This document shows positions 24,999 through 34,144 of a stretch of 64,000 nucleotides of DNA, one piece after another. The stretch comes from Desulfobacteraceae bacterium (GTDB lineage Bacteria > Desulfobacterota > Desulfobacteria > Desulfobacterales > Desulfobacteraceae): positions 1-64,000 of the forward strand of contig JAAELK010000120.1 of assembly GCA_024226935.1 (NCBI GenBank), written 5' to 3'. The notes below the pieces were generated by a model. It ran no database searches. It saw only the letters and a program-made list of their open reading frames with translations, and was not told the DNA's origin. Position numbers and translations under genes: made by a program. The first letter of the stretch is position 1; the number at the start of each line of letters is the position of its first letter.

Positions 24999-26960
24999 AT
25001 GGGTAGATTTGAAGAGTTTGAAAACTGGGTAAGACGGGAAGAAAACAACAACCACATTTATTGCCCCAATCCCAAAATTTTCCCCATTGCCAATGATGTT
25101 TATAATAGGATAATGGATGAAGCTAGGAGAGTCGCAAAACATAGAATTGTTTCATCCGACACCAGTAATTCCAAACCTTATAATATAGTTCGTGCTCTCA
25201 TGGGATCAGCTTATAGTGATTTCCGAGATATGCAATCAAGACATACAAGACATACAAGATATGCAATAAGAAAGATTCCTACATCAATTGATAAAAAAGT
25301 TGCACTTACTTTAATAAAAAAAAGCGCCCCCCATCTCAATAAGCATAGGTCAACTGGATATTTTTCAACAATGGGGGATGCCAAATCATATACAAATATA
25401 ATTAAATTTGCAAAGACTGTAGGCATAAGTCAAAAGGAACTCAATAGTATAATCCCACAATTTACCCCCTGCTATTTGAATATATCAAGGGATCTGGCCA
25501 AGGGAATAAATGCACAAGCTAATCTGCCGAGTTACCAAGCCTTCATAACTCTTTTTTCAGAAGAATTTATTAGGAAAAATTTAAAACTGAAAGTGAAAAA
25601 TCTTGGCAGTTTTCAAGGTCAAATTACCTTTAATGTACTGGGTTGTCAAGGGGTAGCAGATAAAACATGGGCTAAATCACTTCTGGGCAAATATGGTGAT
25701 ATCAATGCCCAAAAAAACATTGGTGCTCATATGAGTCGTAATGATGCAAGCTTTAATATACTGCTCGGAGACAATGTTTATGAATATGGTGTAATCAGAA
25801 AGGACGATTCAAGGTTTTCTACATGCTTCCATGATATCTATAAAAATAAGCCATCCTTTCTCATACAGGGAAACCATGAATATCATATTACTGGTGTATA
25901 TTACTCTGTGCGCAGTATGAATCCTAAGCGTTATGATCATGATAAGGTTTGGGTTGATCGTGAGAAACTTTTCCATCTTGATAAAGCCTGGAATCAGGCT
26001 CTTTATCAATGTCAGCATACCTATGATAAGATGAATGATAGACATGGCGGTAATTGGAACATGCCCCACAGATATTATTGTATTGAAACTGACCAGGCTA
26101 TTTTCTACATGATAGATTCAAACACTTTTTTACTTGATTCCGTACAACAACAGTGGTTAAAAGATATGTATGACTCCTATGATGGTGCAAACAATTCCAA
26201 ATGGAATATTTTATGTACACATCATCCTCTGCAAAGTTATGGTAAACGAGGAGGAACCTTTAATAACGAATACCCCAGGGATGGCAAACCGGAAATTGCA
26301 ATGTATACCAGAGAGTTTGGCTTACATGATACTGACCAAGAAGCTATTTTGGTCAAAGACAAAAAGGATAAGGAGTTGGGAAGCCTGATAAGAAAATGTT
26401 TCGACAGAATGGGGATATCCTTTAATCTGGTTTTTGCTGCCCATGATCATTTTTTCAGTTCTGGGCCTCTTCCCCCAGATTCTCATGGTAACAAGACCCA
26501 TCAAATTGTTATCGGCTGCGGCGGGGCGTATCAGGGCCAGGATATAAAATCGCGTCCCCTAAGACCCTATCACATTAAAACGGATGGGGTAATAAGTCAT
26601 CAAAGAAATGTTCCAGCGAAGTATACTGTATTTGGAATTAAAGCTTATGGTTATACCGAAATAACAGCCTCCTTGGACGAGATTAAAGTTGATTTTTATG
26701 CCGTTAATTTTTCGACAAGCTATCTCACAAACTTGGGTACTCCCCAAGGGAACAAATGGGATAATTTACCATGGAGAACTAAATCCAGACCGTGGTCAGA
26801 AATAAGCGTTAAAGCAGCTAAATCCAAAACATTATTATATTCTTGTCGTATCCCCAAGGATCAACGCAGGCCATGTGAACATTCCTTTTCAAGCAAAGAT
26901 GGAAATGTAAACTTTGACAATAACCGTAATACAAACATGATTGTGGAATTACAACCCTAA
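24999..26960 (+). CDS. Metallophosphoesterase-like protein, 653 aa, T6SS neighbour
   Basis: A calcineurin-like phosphoesterase domain occupies about residues 205-500: GDN (257-259), GNHE (291-294), HHP (408-410) and AHDH (481-484), the usual metal and phosphate motifs. The first motif, normally GD-x-G/H, reads GCQG (215-218), so its metal-binding aspartate is replaced by cysteine. Residues 1-200 are a helical region I do not recognise, and about 150 residues follow the domain. There is no signal peptide or membrane span. It resembles purple-acid-phosphatase-like enzymes. It faces the end of the T6SS cluster 165 bases away and could be a secreted effector or an unrelated gene; no immunity gene follows. 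Confidence 0.7.
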   Translation: MGRFEEFENWVRREENNNHIYCPNPKIFPIANDVYNRIMDEARRVAKHRIVSSDTSNSKPYNIVRALMGSAYSDFRDMQSRHTRHTRYAIRKIPTSIDKKVALTLIKKSAPHLNKHRSTGYFSTMGDAKSYTNIIKFAKTVGISQKELNSIIPQFTPCYLNISRDLAKGINAQANLPSYQAFITLFSEEFIRKNLKLKVKNLGSFQGQITFNVLGCQGVADKTWAKSLLGKYGDINAQKNIGAHMSRNDASFNILLGDNVYEYGVIRKDDSRFSTCFHDIYKNKPSFLIQGNHEYHITGVYYSVRSMNPKRYDHDKVWVDREKLFHLDKAWNQALYQCQHTYDKMNDRHGGNWNMPHRYYCIETDQAIFYMIDSNTFLLDSVQQQWLKDMYDSYDGANNSKWNILCTHHPLQSYGKRGGTFNNEYPRDGKPEIAMYTREFGLHDTDQEAILVKDKKDKELGSLIRKCFDRMGISFNLVFAAHDHFFSSGPLPPDSHGNKTHQIVIGCGGAYQGQDIKSRPLRPYHIKTDGVISHQRNVPAKYTVFGIKAYGYTEITASLDEIKVDFYAVNFSTSYLTNLGTPQGNKWDNLPWRTKSRPWSEISVKAAKSKTLLYSCRIPKDQRRPCEHSFSSKDGNVNFDNNRNTNMIVELQP

Positions 26961-27008
26961 CGATAAAAAGAGAGACTTGTTTAGTTAAATAGGCACTATA
27001 CATTTAGA

Positions 27009-27040
27009 ATGCCAGCATACAAAACATCGTATGCTGGCAT
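27009..27040. terminator. Hairpin between metallophosphoesterase and tssL
   Basis: A perfect 12-bp stem, ATGCCAGCATAC (27009-27020) with GTATGCTGGCAT (27029-27040), and an 8-base loop. No long T tract follows on either strand, so termination may be weak or factor-dependent. Confidence 0.6.
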
Positions 27041-27125
27041 CCATAATCAAACAAAACTTTATGATCCTATAATTTTTGAAAAAAAATGAACTCTTATTCT
27101 CTTTATACAGATAAAATATCTTATA

Positions 27126-27758
27126 TCAAATAATAAACCGCAACAAACAATAAAAGACTATCAGAAGAACCACGGCTCCCCCATATAACCAGATAGAAGA
27201 AATAAAATATTTCATTTCCCCGGTCTCTTCTGCAAAAATGCTGGTCCCTTCCATCGGTTTAATGGATATTTTTTGCTTGAGCGTCTCCATATATTCTTTA
27301 ATCTTGACGGAATCATCCACAAATTTTCCCTGGAATCCGTGCTTGAGGCAAAAATAATTAACTTCAAAAATAAATTGGGAGGTCTGGGGTTTTCGCAAAA
27401 TATTGTCCAGGGTATCATAAAAGAGCTCGCCTCCGTTATCCACCTCATAAAGCTCTTTTTGCAGTAGAGGCCATGTAAGGTGTTTTTCCTTGAAAAATTT
27501 TGCCTGGACCTGTTCATCAAAATAGACCACCAGGGGGAAAAGAACCTGGTAGGATTCCTGCTCGGACAGATACTCCAGAAGACTTCCCCGCAGACGGTCA
27601 AACCCCTTCCTGATCTCTGATCTGGCCTTTACAAGATCCCTAGGTTCATATGATCCATCCGATACCTGTTCCGGATCAGAATCGATCTTCAGACGATCAA
27701 AGGATGACCCCACCTGATCAAACAAGACTTGAATAGCTTTCCAAAGTTCATTTTCCAT
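27126..27758 (-). CDS. tssL: Type VI secretion protein TssL (DotU family)
   Basis: An inner-membrane part of the T6SS membrane complex. The 210 residues match DotU: FPLVVYFDEQVQ, ELYEVDNGGELFYDTLDNIL, FEVNYFCLKHGFQGKF, then a single C-terminal membrane helix (about 188-209), the usual tail-anchor topology. There is no peptidoglycan-binding OmpA extension. It is the last gene of the cluster, 55 bases after tssF, and would pair with tssM (36331-40017) and tssJ. Confidence 0.85.
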   Translation of the reverse strand: MENELWKAIQVLFDQVGSSFDRLKIDSDPEQVSDGSYEPRDLVKARSEIRKGFDRLRGSLLEYLSEQESYQVLFPLVVYFDEQVQAKFFKEKHLTWPLLQKELYEVDNGGELFYDTLDNILRKPQTSQFIFEVNYFCLKHGFQGKFVDDSVKIKEYMETLKQKISIKPMEGTSIFAEETGEMKYFISSIWLYGGAVVLLIVFYCLLRFII

Positions 27759-27813
27759 TTTTTTCCCTTTTAGTGCAGGCTGTTATCAAATTATTGCCGG
27801 AAATTAAGATACC

Positions 27814-29427
27814 TTAATCTATTTCCATTTTGGTTTCAATAACTGCTTCCGAGATCCATGCATCAAGGATTTTCCCGGTCTGTTCCGTAAAGACCTTGAG
27901 CAGAGGGTGAATTCCAGTTTCACACTCTTTGAAGCGCAGACAATAAATCACTTTAAGCATACCTTTAGCATACCCTGCATGGAGGGCCTGTTCAACCCTG
28001 ATTCCGTAGAAAAGATATTTGACAGGCTTAAAATTTCCCTGCCAGACACTGCCGAACATCTCAAGCAGAGCCATGATATCATCATAATTAAGTACTGATT
28101 TGTTTTTAATTGTGAGCAAATGCATGAACTCATCCATATTTTCCTGGAAATGGTTTTCTCCATGCACAGCACTGTTTTCACCCATATCCCAATTTACTCC
28201 GGCAATATCACGACTATAGGGCTGTGCCCCCAATTGTCGAGATATAATCTTTGAAAAAATGGGTTGATGCCAGAGCACATCTACAACGATGGTAACAGGC
28301 TCCAGAAAGGCTGTTGAATAATGGAGGGTGAGCCAATATAGTATTTTCCCGTCTTTATCGGGTTTTTGCTCAATTTCATAGGCACCTTCCCCACCGGACA
28401 AAATCCCGGCCCGCATGGGAACCATGCCGCCATTTTCTACCCTGTAAACACCCTGGACCGACTGAAGTTCATACCCCTTATCCGGTTCAGGATGACAGAT
28501 GAGAAACCGTTCTTTTGTACCATCATAAACGAATGGTGCTGTTGTTTCCCGGGTCAGATTTTCCATGGAAACGGTATGCAAACGAAAAATATCCCTGTTG
28601 ATTTCTATTTTTTTAGGCCAGGCCGAATCAAGATCCATACAGATGGTAAATTTTTTCCAGGCTTTTTTTCGATCCGGTACATCAATGGTCATAAAAAGAT
28701 CCTGCTGGGGATAATGGAAAAAAAACCTGGCTTTCTGGAGGGGGTGCATTTCTCTTTTACCCATTTCGGTCTCTTCCGGGTCATTTCCAAATAAAACATC
28801 ACAGGAAAGACCCTTGGAATGCTCATCGGTCTTTTGATCAAATACTATGAAAGCTTTTTTTAAGTGGGCCTTTAAGGTATCAAGAACCAATAAAGAAGCC
28901 TGGTAATTATTGAGATGATCGATATGTACCCTGATCTTGCCGATGGTATCGGTCCGCTCATACATGGATTCAATAGTGATCAGAAGGCGAAAGCCCCTAT
29001 CCGGACGCAGCAACAACTTTGTCTGGGTCAAAGAAACGGGAAGGATGCGCAACTCATTGAGAGTTCTCAGAACAGCTCCATTTCCTTCTCCGGGGTAAGC
29101 CAGGATCTGGGTTCCTTTGGGAAGTAGAGCTGTTTCGGAAAACTGCCCCGTGGGCAAAGCTTGAACCATCCCCATAAAGGGCAGCGGAACAAGAAGAAAG
29201 GGAAAAAACTGCTGACATATTCTGAGCCTTGAAGACAAAATACTGTTCATTCCTGCCATATGGGTCCGGGCAGAAAAAAAAGCAAGAGCCTCCACAAGTC
29301 TTTGTACATCCGGGTCATCTCTATCCAGGGACACAGAGGGGTGCCGCACCGCATATTTCATACGAAAACTTTCCAAGTCATGCATTTCCTCTAGGAACGC
29401 CCGGTATAATTTTTCATCCATCTGCAT
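27814..29427 (-). CDS. tssF: Type VI baseplate protein TssF
   Basis: A baseplate wedge subunit working with TssG, TssE and TssK. The 537-residue protein starts with the family's characteristic YRAFLEEMHDLESFRMKYA and AFFSARTHMAG, and has the later SRQLGAQPYSRD-type segment. It has no membrane spans. The length is slightly under the usual ~590. It lies 17 bases after the spike-shaft gene and is separated from its usual neighbour tssG, which is at the other end of the cluster. Confidence 0.85.
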   Translation of the reverse strand: MQMDEKLYRAFLEEMHDLESFRMKYAVRHPSVSLDRDDPDVQRLVEALAFFSARTHMAGMNSILSSRLRICQQFFPFLLVPLPFMGMVQALPTGQFSETALLPKGTQILAYPGEGNGAVLRTLNELRILPVSLTQTKLLLRPDRGFRLLITIESMYERTDTIGKIRVHIDHLNNYQASLLVLDTLKAHLKKAFIVFDQKTDEHSKGLSCDVLFGNDPEETEMGKREMHPLQKARFFFHYPQQDLFMTIDVPDRKKAWKKFTICMDLDSAWPKKIEINRDIFRLHTVSMENLTRETTAPFVYDGTKERFLICHPEPDKGYELQSVQGVYRVENGGMVPMRAGILSGGEGAYEIEQKPDKDGKILYWLTLHYSTAFLEPVTIVVDVLWHQPIFSKIISRQLGAQPYSRDIAGVNWDMGENSAVHGENHFQENMDEFMHLLTIKNKSVLNYDDIMALLEMFGSVWQGNFKPVKYLFYGIRVEQALHAGYAKGMLKVIYCLRFKECETGIHPLLKVFTEQTGKILDAWISEAVIETKMEID

Positions 29428-29444
29428 GATTTTTTCTGTCCCTG

Positions 29445-30014
29445 CTATCCAATTTTAATCAAAGCGCCCCCAATGGTCGTCATTGCACTACCTTTCAAGG
29501 TTGCTGTTGCAGATCCTGTTATATCCACAGTCGCACCTTTAATTGCAGTTTGTTGCCCATCAATTAGAACAGTTGGGCCTTTGAGACTTGCCTTCACCTG
29601 TCCACTTGCAGTCACATTATTTCCAGAAATGGTAACATCCCCTGGAGAAGCTTTTGCATCAATGGCATTTGCGGACAATGTCATATCCTTAGCAGCACTT
29701 GCCTTTAAAGCATCATCAGAACTCAATTCCATGGCGGCGGCACTTGAGATCTTAACAGTGCTCTCACTTTTATGAATCGTCTCGTTTTTGGATTGACAGG
29801 TAATGGTATCTGCATCCAATAAGAAGTCCTTACATTTAATGGTGATACTATCCGAAGCCTGGGTAATAACACTGGTTTCCTCACCTTTACAGGTAGTAGT
29901 AATTAACGTGCCATCCATCACCATGGTCTGGATGATGTTATCATCATCATTTTCAACGGTTATAATAACACCCTTTTCTTTATGCAATTCTACACGGCAA
30001 ATAAGTGATCCCAT
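29445..30014 (-). CDS. Stand-alone VgrG-type spike shaft (beta-helix)
   Basis: The 189 residues consist almost wholly of short alternating strands rich in T, S, V and D, for example ITIKCKDFLLDADTIT, ISGNNVTASGQVKASLKGP and VDITGSATATLKGSA. This is the pattern of the gp5/VgrG C-terminal triple-stranded beta-helix. It lacks the gp27-like base and OB domain, which are in a separate gene at 42695-44308. It probably trimerises below PAAR and above the VgrG base. It lies 10 bases after tssE. Being a separate gene is the unusual feature. Confidence 0.75.
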   Translation of the reverse strand: MGSLICRVELHKEKGVIITVENDDDNIIQTMVMDGTLITTTCKGEETSVITQASDSITIKCKDFLLDADTITCQSKNETIHKSESTVKISSAAAMELSSDDALKASAAKDMTLSANAIDAKASPGDVTISGNNVTASGQVKASLKGPTVLIDGQQTAIKGATVDITGSATATLKGSAMTTIGGALIKIG

Positions 30015-30024
30015 TATTCTAACC

Positions 30025-30402
30025 CTATGTTAAGTTCTCTACAAAAAAATTATTATATACCGTATCAAATTCCATGCTCATCCTCTGTTTATTGGATTGA
30101 ACAACACATTCTATTTGAAAAGGTAACTTGAACATGTCCGTTTCCGCTTCTTTAAGCACATTGATAATTTTTACCCTGGGTTCGTAACACTCAATACAAC
30201 GAATGACCTCTTTAATAATGATGTCGATCATCCCGTCTCTGTCATTGAATTCGTTTAAGTCCCGGATGCCAAAATTTCTGAGAAGAGACCCGTAATCTTT
30301 TTTAGTGTTCAAGATATTGTTCATATTTTCAACCACATCTTGAACTATATCAGTTGTCTGTCTTTTGTAATCATCATCCATAAATCTATTAAAAAATGCC
30401 AT
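30025..30402 (-). CDS. tssE: Type VI baseplate protein TssE (gp25-like)
   Basis: A 125-residue gp25-family baseplate protein that nucleates the sheath. The N-terminal DIVQDVVENMNNILNTKKDYGSLLRNFGI block is family-typical, followed by a central acidic/arginine region (DIIIKEVIRCIECYEPRVKI) matching the conserved gp25 EPR motif. It lies 21 bases after tssK and 10 before the shaft gene, inside the tssBCKE-shaft-FL segment. Confidence 0.88.
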   Translation of the reverse strand: MAFFNRFMDDDYKRQTTDIVQDVVENMNNILNTKKDYGSLLRNFGIRDLNEFNDRDGMIDIIIKEVIRCIECYEPRVKIINVLKEAETDMFKLPFQIECVVQSNKQRMSMEFDTVYNNFFVENLT

Positions 30403-30423
30403 GTGAACCGCCCATTGAAATTG

Positions 30424-31665
30424 CTATCGCCAATAAAGGAAAAATTCAACTCCGCTGAACATTTCCTGATAATAAAAGGATAGGGACAGGGATTTTAGGG
30501 CATGGTCCCACTCTTCCCCTTCAATAATCCTGAAAAATTCCACCTCTGATCCAAAGGAATGCTGAAAAAGGGGTTTTTCTGTTTTTTTCAGGGGCACCCC
30601 GGGAAGCGCCATCTTATGGATCAAACCAATCCGTGAAAAACTACCAAGTTTAACATTACTGATATCCATTTTTCCGGTTATATGCCCTTTTTGAACCAAA
30701 AAATAAACATCTCTGGCTTCCCTTATTTCAGAGGGAAGATCAATATTAAAAATACCATCCTTAAATACGAAGAGAAGATAGGGAGATTTTTCCTCTACCA
30801 TCTGTATCTGTTTCATCAAGGGAGTAATAATCCGATTAAAGCAGCTAGCAAGCCGCTCATGCTTGTAAGAAGCAATTACATTTTCAGGCATCACTTTTCT
30901 ATAAAAACAGACATCCGTATAAAACTCAGTAAGTGCCTCTATCACAAAGTAGGGATGACAATGAACCTGCTCTTTAAGATTGGCAATGAACCTTTGTATT
31001 TTCAAGCTGCTTTTCATGCATTGTTTAACACTTAAAAGACTATCCCCACTGAGATAACTGGATGCATCCAAGGCAAGATTATAATGAAACAATTCAAGGG
31101 CCTGACTCAACTCCTCAAGGGGATCTAACAAAAACAAGGAGAGTCCCACCTGAAGCATAGGTGGGACGTACTCCCGGGAAAGCATCCAGGTGCTATCGGG
31201 TTCCTTTTTAAATTCAGCCAATTTCAGGGTTTCCAATGCACCTGCATGGCTTTGATCCGGAGAAATCACCAGGGAATAATAATTTTTTAATGTGGCACTG
31301 TCTTCCCCTGTATCCCAGGTTTCATCCGTGCCGCCCTCATCCAAATTTTCCTCAAGTACGTGGCAGTATACAGACACCTCCACGTCTCCGGGAACATTCA
31401 GATTAAAAGGAGAAACTTTTGCGTTTCCAGGAACATGAATCAACAGCCCCGAAGGCATGACCATACTCAAAGACTGAACGGAAAATACACCTTCCTGCAA
31501 CAGAGTGTGATTCCATTTCAAACCCGCAATTCCAAAGACCGGAAGCCCCTGCATTTTGAATCTCAGGGTAGAATCAGCAAGCTGAGCTTCTTCCTGGGCA
31601 TTGAAATGAGCCGGAAGAAGTGTCTGCCCCATTTCCCACTTTACTCGCGCCAAATTCTCGATCAC
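30424..31665 (-). CDS. tssK: Type VI baseplate protein TssK
   Basis: Links the baseplate to the membrane complex. The 413-residue protein opens with the family signature VKWEMGQTLLPAHFNAQEE and contains the long central helix of the shoulder region (ALDASSYLSGDSLLSVKQCM onwards) and a C-terminal beta domain (SFGSEVEFFRI). The length is slightly short of the usual ~445. A 130-base gap separates it from tssC, with a hairpin at the tssC stop. Confidence 0.85.
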   Translation of the reverse strand: MIENLARVKWEMGQTLLPAHFNAQEEAQLADSTLRFKMQGLPVFGIAGLKWNHTLLQEGVFSVQSLSMVMPSGLLIHVPGNAKVSPFNLNVPGDVEVSVYCHVLEENLDEGGTDETWDTGEDSATLKNYYSLVISPDQSHAGALETLKLAEFKKEPDSTWMLSREYVPPMLQVGLSLFLLDPLEELSQALELFHYNLALDASSYLSGDSLLSVKQCMKSSLKIQRFIANLKEQVHCHPYFVIEALTEFYTDVCFYRKVMPENVIASYKHERLASCFNRIITPLMKQIQMVEEKSPYLLFVFKDGIFNIDLPSEIREARDVYFLVQKGHITGKMDISNVKLGSFSRIGLIHKMALPGVPLKKTEKPLFQHSFGSEVEFFRIIEGEEWDHALKSLSLSFYYQEMFSGVEFFLYWR

Positions 31666-31776
31666 AAATCAGTTTCCCTTAGCAATTTTATTTTTTTATT
31701 CTGCTTTAACGCCCCTGGCCTTTGTAAAATTACCGATCACAAAGACTGCCATTCGACACCCTGTTTTGTTTAACAC

Positions 31777-31801
31777 TTGTAAAAACATTTAGTTTTTACA
31801 A
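31777..31801. promoter_or_regulatory. Hairpin overlapping the tssC stop codon
   Basis: TTGTAAAAAC (31777-31786) and GTTTTTACAA (31792-31801) pair perfectly over 10 bp around ATTTA. It straddles the tssC stop and precedes the 130-base gap to tssK. It could stabilise an upstream tssB-tssC message or act as a leaky terminator, keeping sheath proteins in excess over the baseplate. Confidence 0.45.
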
Positions 31802-33295
31802 ACGGGCATCCAGTCTGAGTTCCACATCCATACCTTCAAACTGAATATGGGGAAGGATGGATATTGCACAGTCATACCAGCCGATCATGCCCTCACGTTC
31901 CTCCACGTCCACAGAATATGCCTTAAACGGATAATATTTAAGAGTCAAATCATCGGGATTAACCACCGTGGTTACATATTTTGCAATCCAGTTATCAAGG
32001 GTGGTTTGAATATAGGCCGCATCTGCAGAGCTTCCGATATTATCCCGCATAATACACTTGACATAGTGGGCAATCCTGGTGATGGAAAGAGTATAGGACA
32101 GGTTGGTTACCAATTGTGAATTTTCACTATCCTTGGGATCCTTAAATTTTTTAGCTTTTTTAATGGACTGGGCACTGAAAAAACATGCATCGGCGGTCCC
32201 CTTACGATAAATCAGGGGGATAAATCCGCTGTTGGCAAATTCAAGTTCCCTGAAGTCGGGAATAACCAATTCAACCGGCACCTTCATCTCATCTTCACCA
32301 CGGATATTAAACATATGTACCGGAAGCCCTGAAACAAGCCCTCCTCCTTTAGGTCCTCTCAAATACTGACACCACCCGGATGTTTCAAAGGATTTAACCA
32401 TATTCTGGGCAAAAAGCATAGCTGCACTTCCCCAAAGATAATCCTGATCATCATCTCCTTTGACGGCTTCCGTAAAATTGATTTCCCGGCAGGGATTGGT
32501 TTCCGGATCATAGGGAAGACGAGCAATATATCTTGGCAAGGTAAGCCCTATATAGGCGGCTTCTTCCGATTCTCTCAGTTTGTTCCAAGATCCGTATTTA
32601 GGATGATTCATCAACCCTTCAAGATCCTTGATGGCCTCCAGTTCCTGAATAGAGCTGCACCCGAAAAATTTAGGGGATATAGAGCCTACAAAAGGCGCGT
32701 GACTTGCTGCTGCAATTTTCCCCATGATACGAAGCCAAAATTCATCATCGGGAGTATGTTCGAACTCATAAAGCCCGATAATTGACCCAAGGGGTTTTCC
32801 GCCATATTGATCATATTCTGAAACATATACTTTTTGAAATAAGGCGCTGCCGAGAATGTCCACGGAATTGCTTTCAAAATCTTCAAAAAGCTCAGTCTTT
32901 GCCACATCCAAAATATCTATCATGACATCGGCCTTGAAATTAGTGGTCAATATCATCTGATTTAAAGACGTCCAGGTAGATTCCAGAGTCTTAAATTGTT
33001 CATCGTGGATAATTTCATTAATTTGCTCATCCACTATCTTATCAATACGGTCAATCACTTCGAATATACTTCCCTTATCCAGGCGACCGGAAGTGGTATC
33101 CACATTATACAAAAGTGCTGCCATGCCGGAAATGAAGCGATTTTCTTCGCTGGTATCCTCAACAATTGTTTCAAGGCCGTCCTTTAGTATAGGTACGGGC
33201 TCACTCACCTCGGTCTTGAGGCGCATGCTTGATAAAAACCGCTTCAGATCAATGGTAGTTTCCTCTGTCGTTGTTTCTTGATCGGTATCAGCCAT
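31796..33295 (-). CDS. tssC: Type VI contractile sheath large subunit TssC
   Basis: Forms the contractile tail sheath with TssB. The 499 residues show the family blocks DYQDPEL-like ESTWTSLNQMI, FEHTPDDEFWLRIMGKIAAASHAPFVGSI (in segments), SEEAAYIGLTLPRYIARLPY and the C-terminal PFKAYSVDVEEREGMIGWY, ending in HIQFEGMDVELRLDARL. The N-terminus is acidic. The length is normal. It follows tssB by 65 bases. Confidence 0.92.
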   Translation of the reverse strand: MADTDQETTTEETTIDLKRFLSSMRLKTEVSEPVPILKDGLETIVEDTSEENRFISGMAALLYNVDTTSGRLDKGSIFEVIDRIDKIVDEQINEIIHDEQFKTLESTWTSLNQMILTTNFKADVMIDILDVAKTELFEDFESNSVDILGSALFQKVYVSEYDQYGGKPLGSIIGLYEFEHTPDDEFWLRIMGKIAAASHAPFVGSISPKFFGCSSIQELEAIKDLEGLMNHPKYGSWNKLRESEEAAYIGLTLPRYIARLPYDPETNPCREINFTEAVKGDDDQDYLWGSAAMLFAQNMVKSFETSGWCQYLRGPKGGGLVSGLPVHMFNIRGEDEMKVPVELVIPDFRELEFANSGFIPLIYRKGTADACFFSAQSIKKAKKFKDPKDSENSQLVTNLSYTLSITRIAHYVKCIMRDNIGSSADAAYIQTTLDNWIAKYVTTVVNPDDLTLKYYPFKAYSVDVEEREGMIGWYDCAISILPHIQFEGMDVELRLDARL

Positions 33296-33360
33296 ATGTT
33301 TTACTCCTTCGTCTTTTTTAGCAGGTTTTCATTGCTCACAAGATTACTGATCTGGTTTAT

Positions 33361-33888
33361 TTATTCCCCAGATTTTGCCCCGGGCAATTTAAAACTTTCA
33401 AAATCTTTAAGTTCTTCCATCATCTTTTTCAAGGCCTCTTCATTACCCATGAGTTCACCTAAAAGCTTTCTGTACCCCTTTCTATTATCCACATTGGATA
33501 CCACTTCCTGTAAAAGCTCTTTAAGCATCAAAAGCCCCTTTATTCTGGGAACATTTTTTGCCACCTGATCCGGTGAAAAAGATTTCATACTGTCAAAGGG
33601 AAGATTGACCTGCAACTCTTCCTCGCCTTGATCCGGATTAATTTTATTATCCACAGAATAATTAAGAGAAATCCCCATATCCTTCATGATGGCATTGGTA
33701 TTTTTTCCATCCATATTACGGGTGTTTCTTTCGTCTAGATCAATCTTCCGATCCTTGGAAGAACCCTGGGAGAAATCACCAGTCACCAAAAATCTCATGG
33801 GAAGGGCCAAATCTTCGGGCTGACCATTCACTTCAGTCTTATATCTCAAGGTTAACCGCGATTTGGGTATCTCATCCTGAACAGCCAT
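33361..33888 (-). CDS. tssB: Type VI contractile sheath small subunit TssB
   Basis: The sheath partner of TssC. The ATG at 33888 (175 aa) follows a strong GGAGG site at seven-base range; a start 20 codons upstream is rejected for that reason. The N-terminus SRLTLRYKTEVNGQPEDLALPMRFLVTGDFS and the central NLPFDSMKSFSPDQVAKNVP match TssB. It is the first gene after a 256-base gap with a promoter, so sheath expression can be set apart from the upstream half of the cluster. Confidence 0.92.
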   Translation of the reverse strand: MAVQDEIPKSRLTLRYKTEVNGQPEDLALPMRFLVTGDFSQGSSKDRKIDLDERNTRNMDGKNTNAIMKDMGISLNYSVDNKINPDQGEEELQVNLPFDSMKSFSPDQVAKNVPRIKGLLMLKELLQEVVSNVDNRKGYRKLLGELMGNEEALKKMMEELKDFESFKLPGAKSGE

Positions 33889-33903
33889 ATTACCTCCTTT
33901 ATT

Positions 33904-33920
33904 ATGCATCAACGATGCAT
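33904..33920. promoter_or_regulatory. Inverted repeat in the tssB leader
   Basis: ATGCATC-AAC-GATGCAT: perfect 7-bp arms between the predicted transcription start and the tssB ribosome site, possibly an operator or small RNA hairpin. Confidence 0.4.
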
Positions 33921-33946
33921 TAAATATTATATTCAAACAATTCTGC

Positions 33947-33975
33947 ATGTTACCATTATAGGATTATAGTGTCAA
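33947..33975 (-). promoter_or_regulatory. Sigma-70-like promoter of tssB
   Basis: On the minus strand, TTGACA (33970-33975), 17-base spacer, TAACAT (33947-33952). Transcription would start about 33940, leaving a ~50-base leader. A dyad lies immediately upstream at 33977-33990. Confidence 0.55.
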
Positions 33976-33976
33976 C

Positions 33977-33990
33977 GGTCATTTATGACC
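33977..33990. promoter_or_regulatory. Dyad next to the tssB -35 box
   Basis: GGTCAT-TT-ATGACC, perfect 6-bp arms, two bases upstream of the tssB -35 box. The position suits an activator or repressor site. Confidence 0.4.
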
Positions 33991-34144
33991 CATAGTTAGC
34001 ACCATACTGCATTTTCCCCAAGGCAATTTTTTTTACTAATTGACGATTTTTGTTGCTGTGTTTTCAAATTTGCTGACTTGCAATATGCTTTTTACCGTAT
34101 TTTTACGACAGCCCAATTTGCGGACTGTTTTTAATTCAATATGA

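Noticed and set aside
26961-27125. Copy of the tRNA-Cys 3' end as an island attachment site
   Set aside because: Reading by eye found no match of the tRNA end in the region left of the T6SS cluster.
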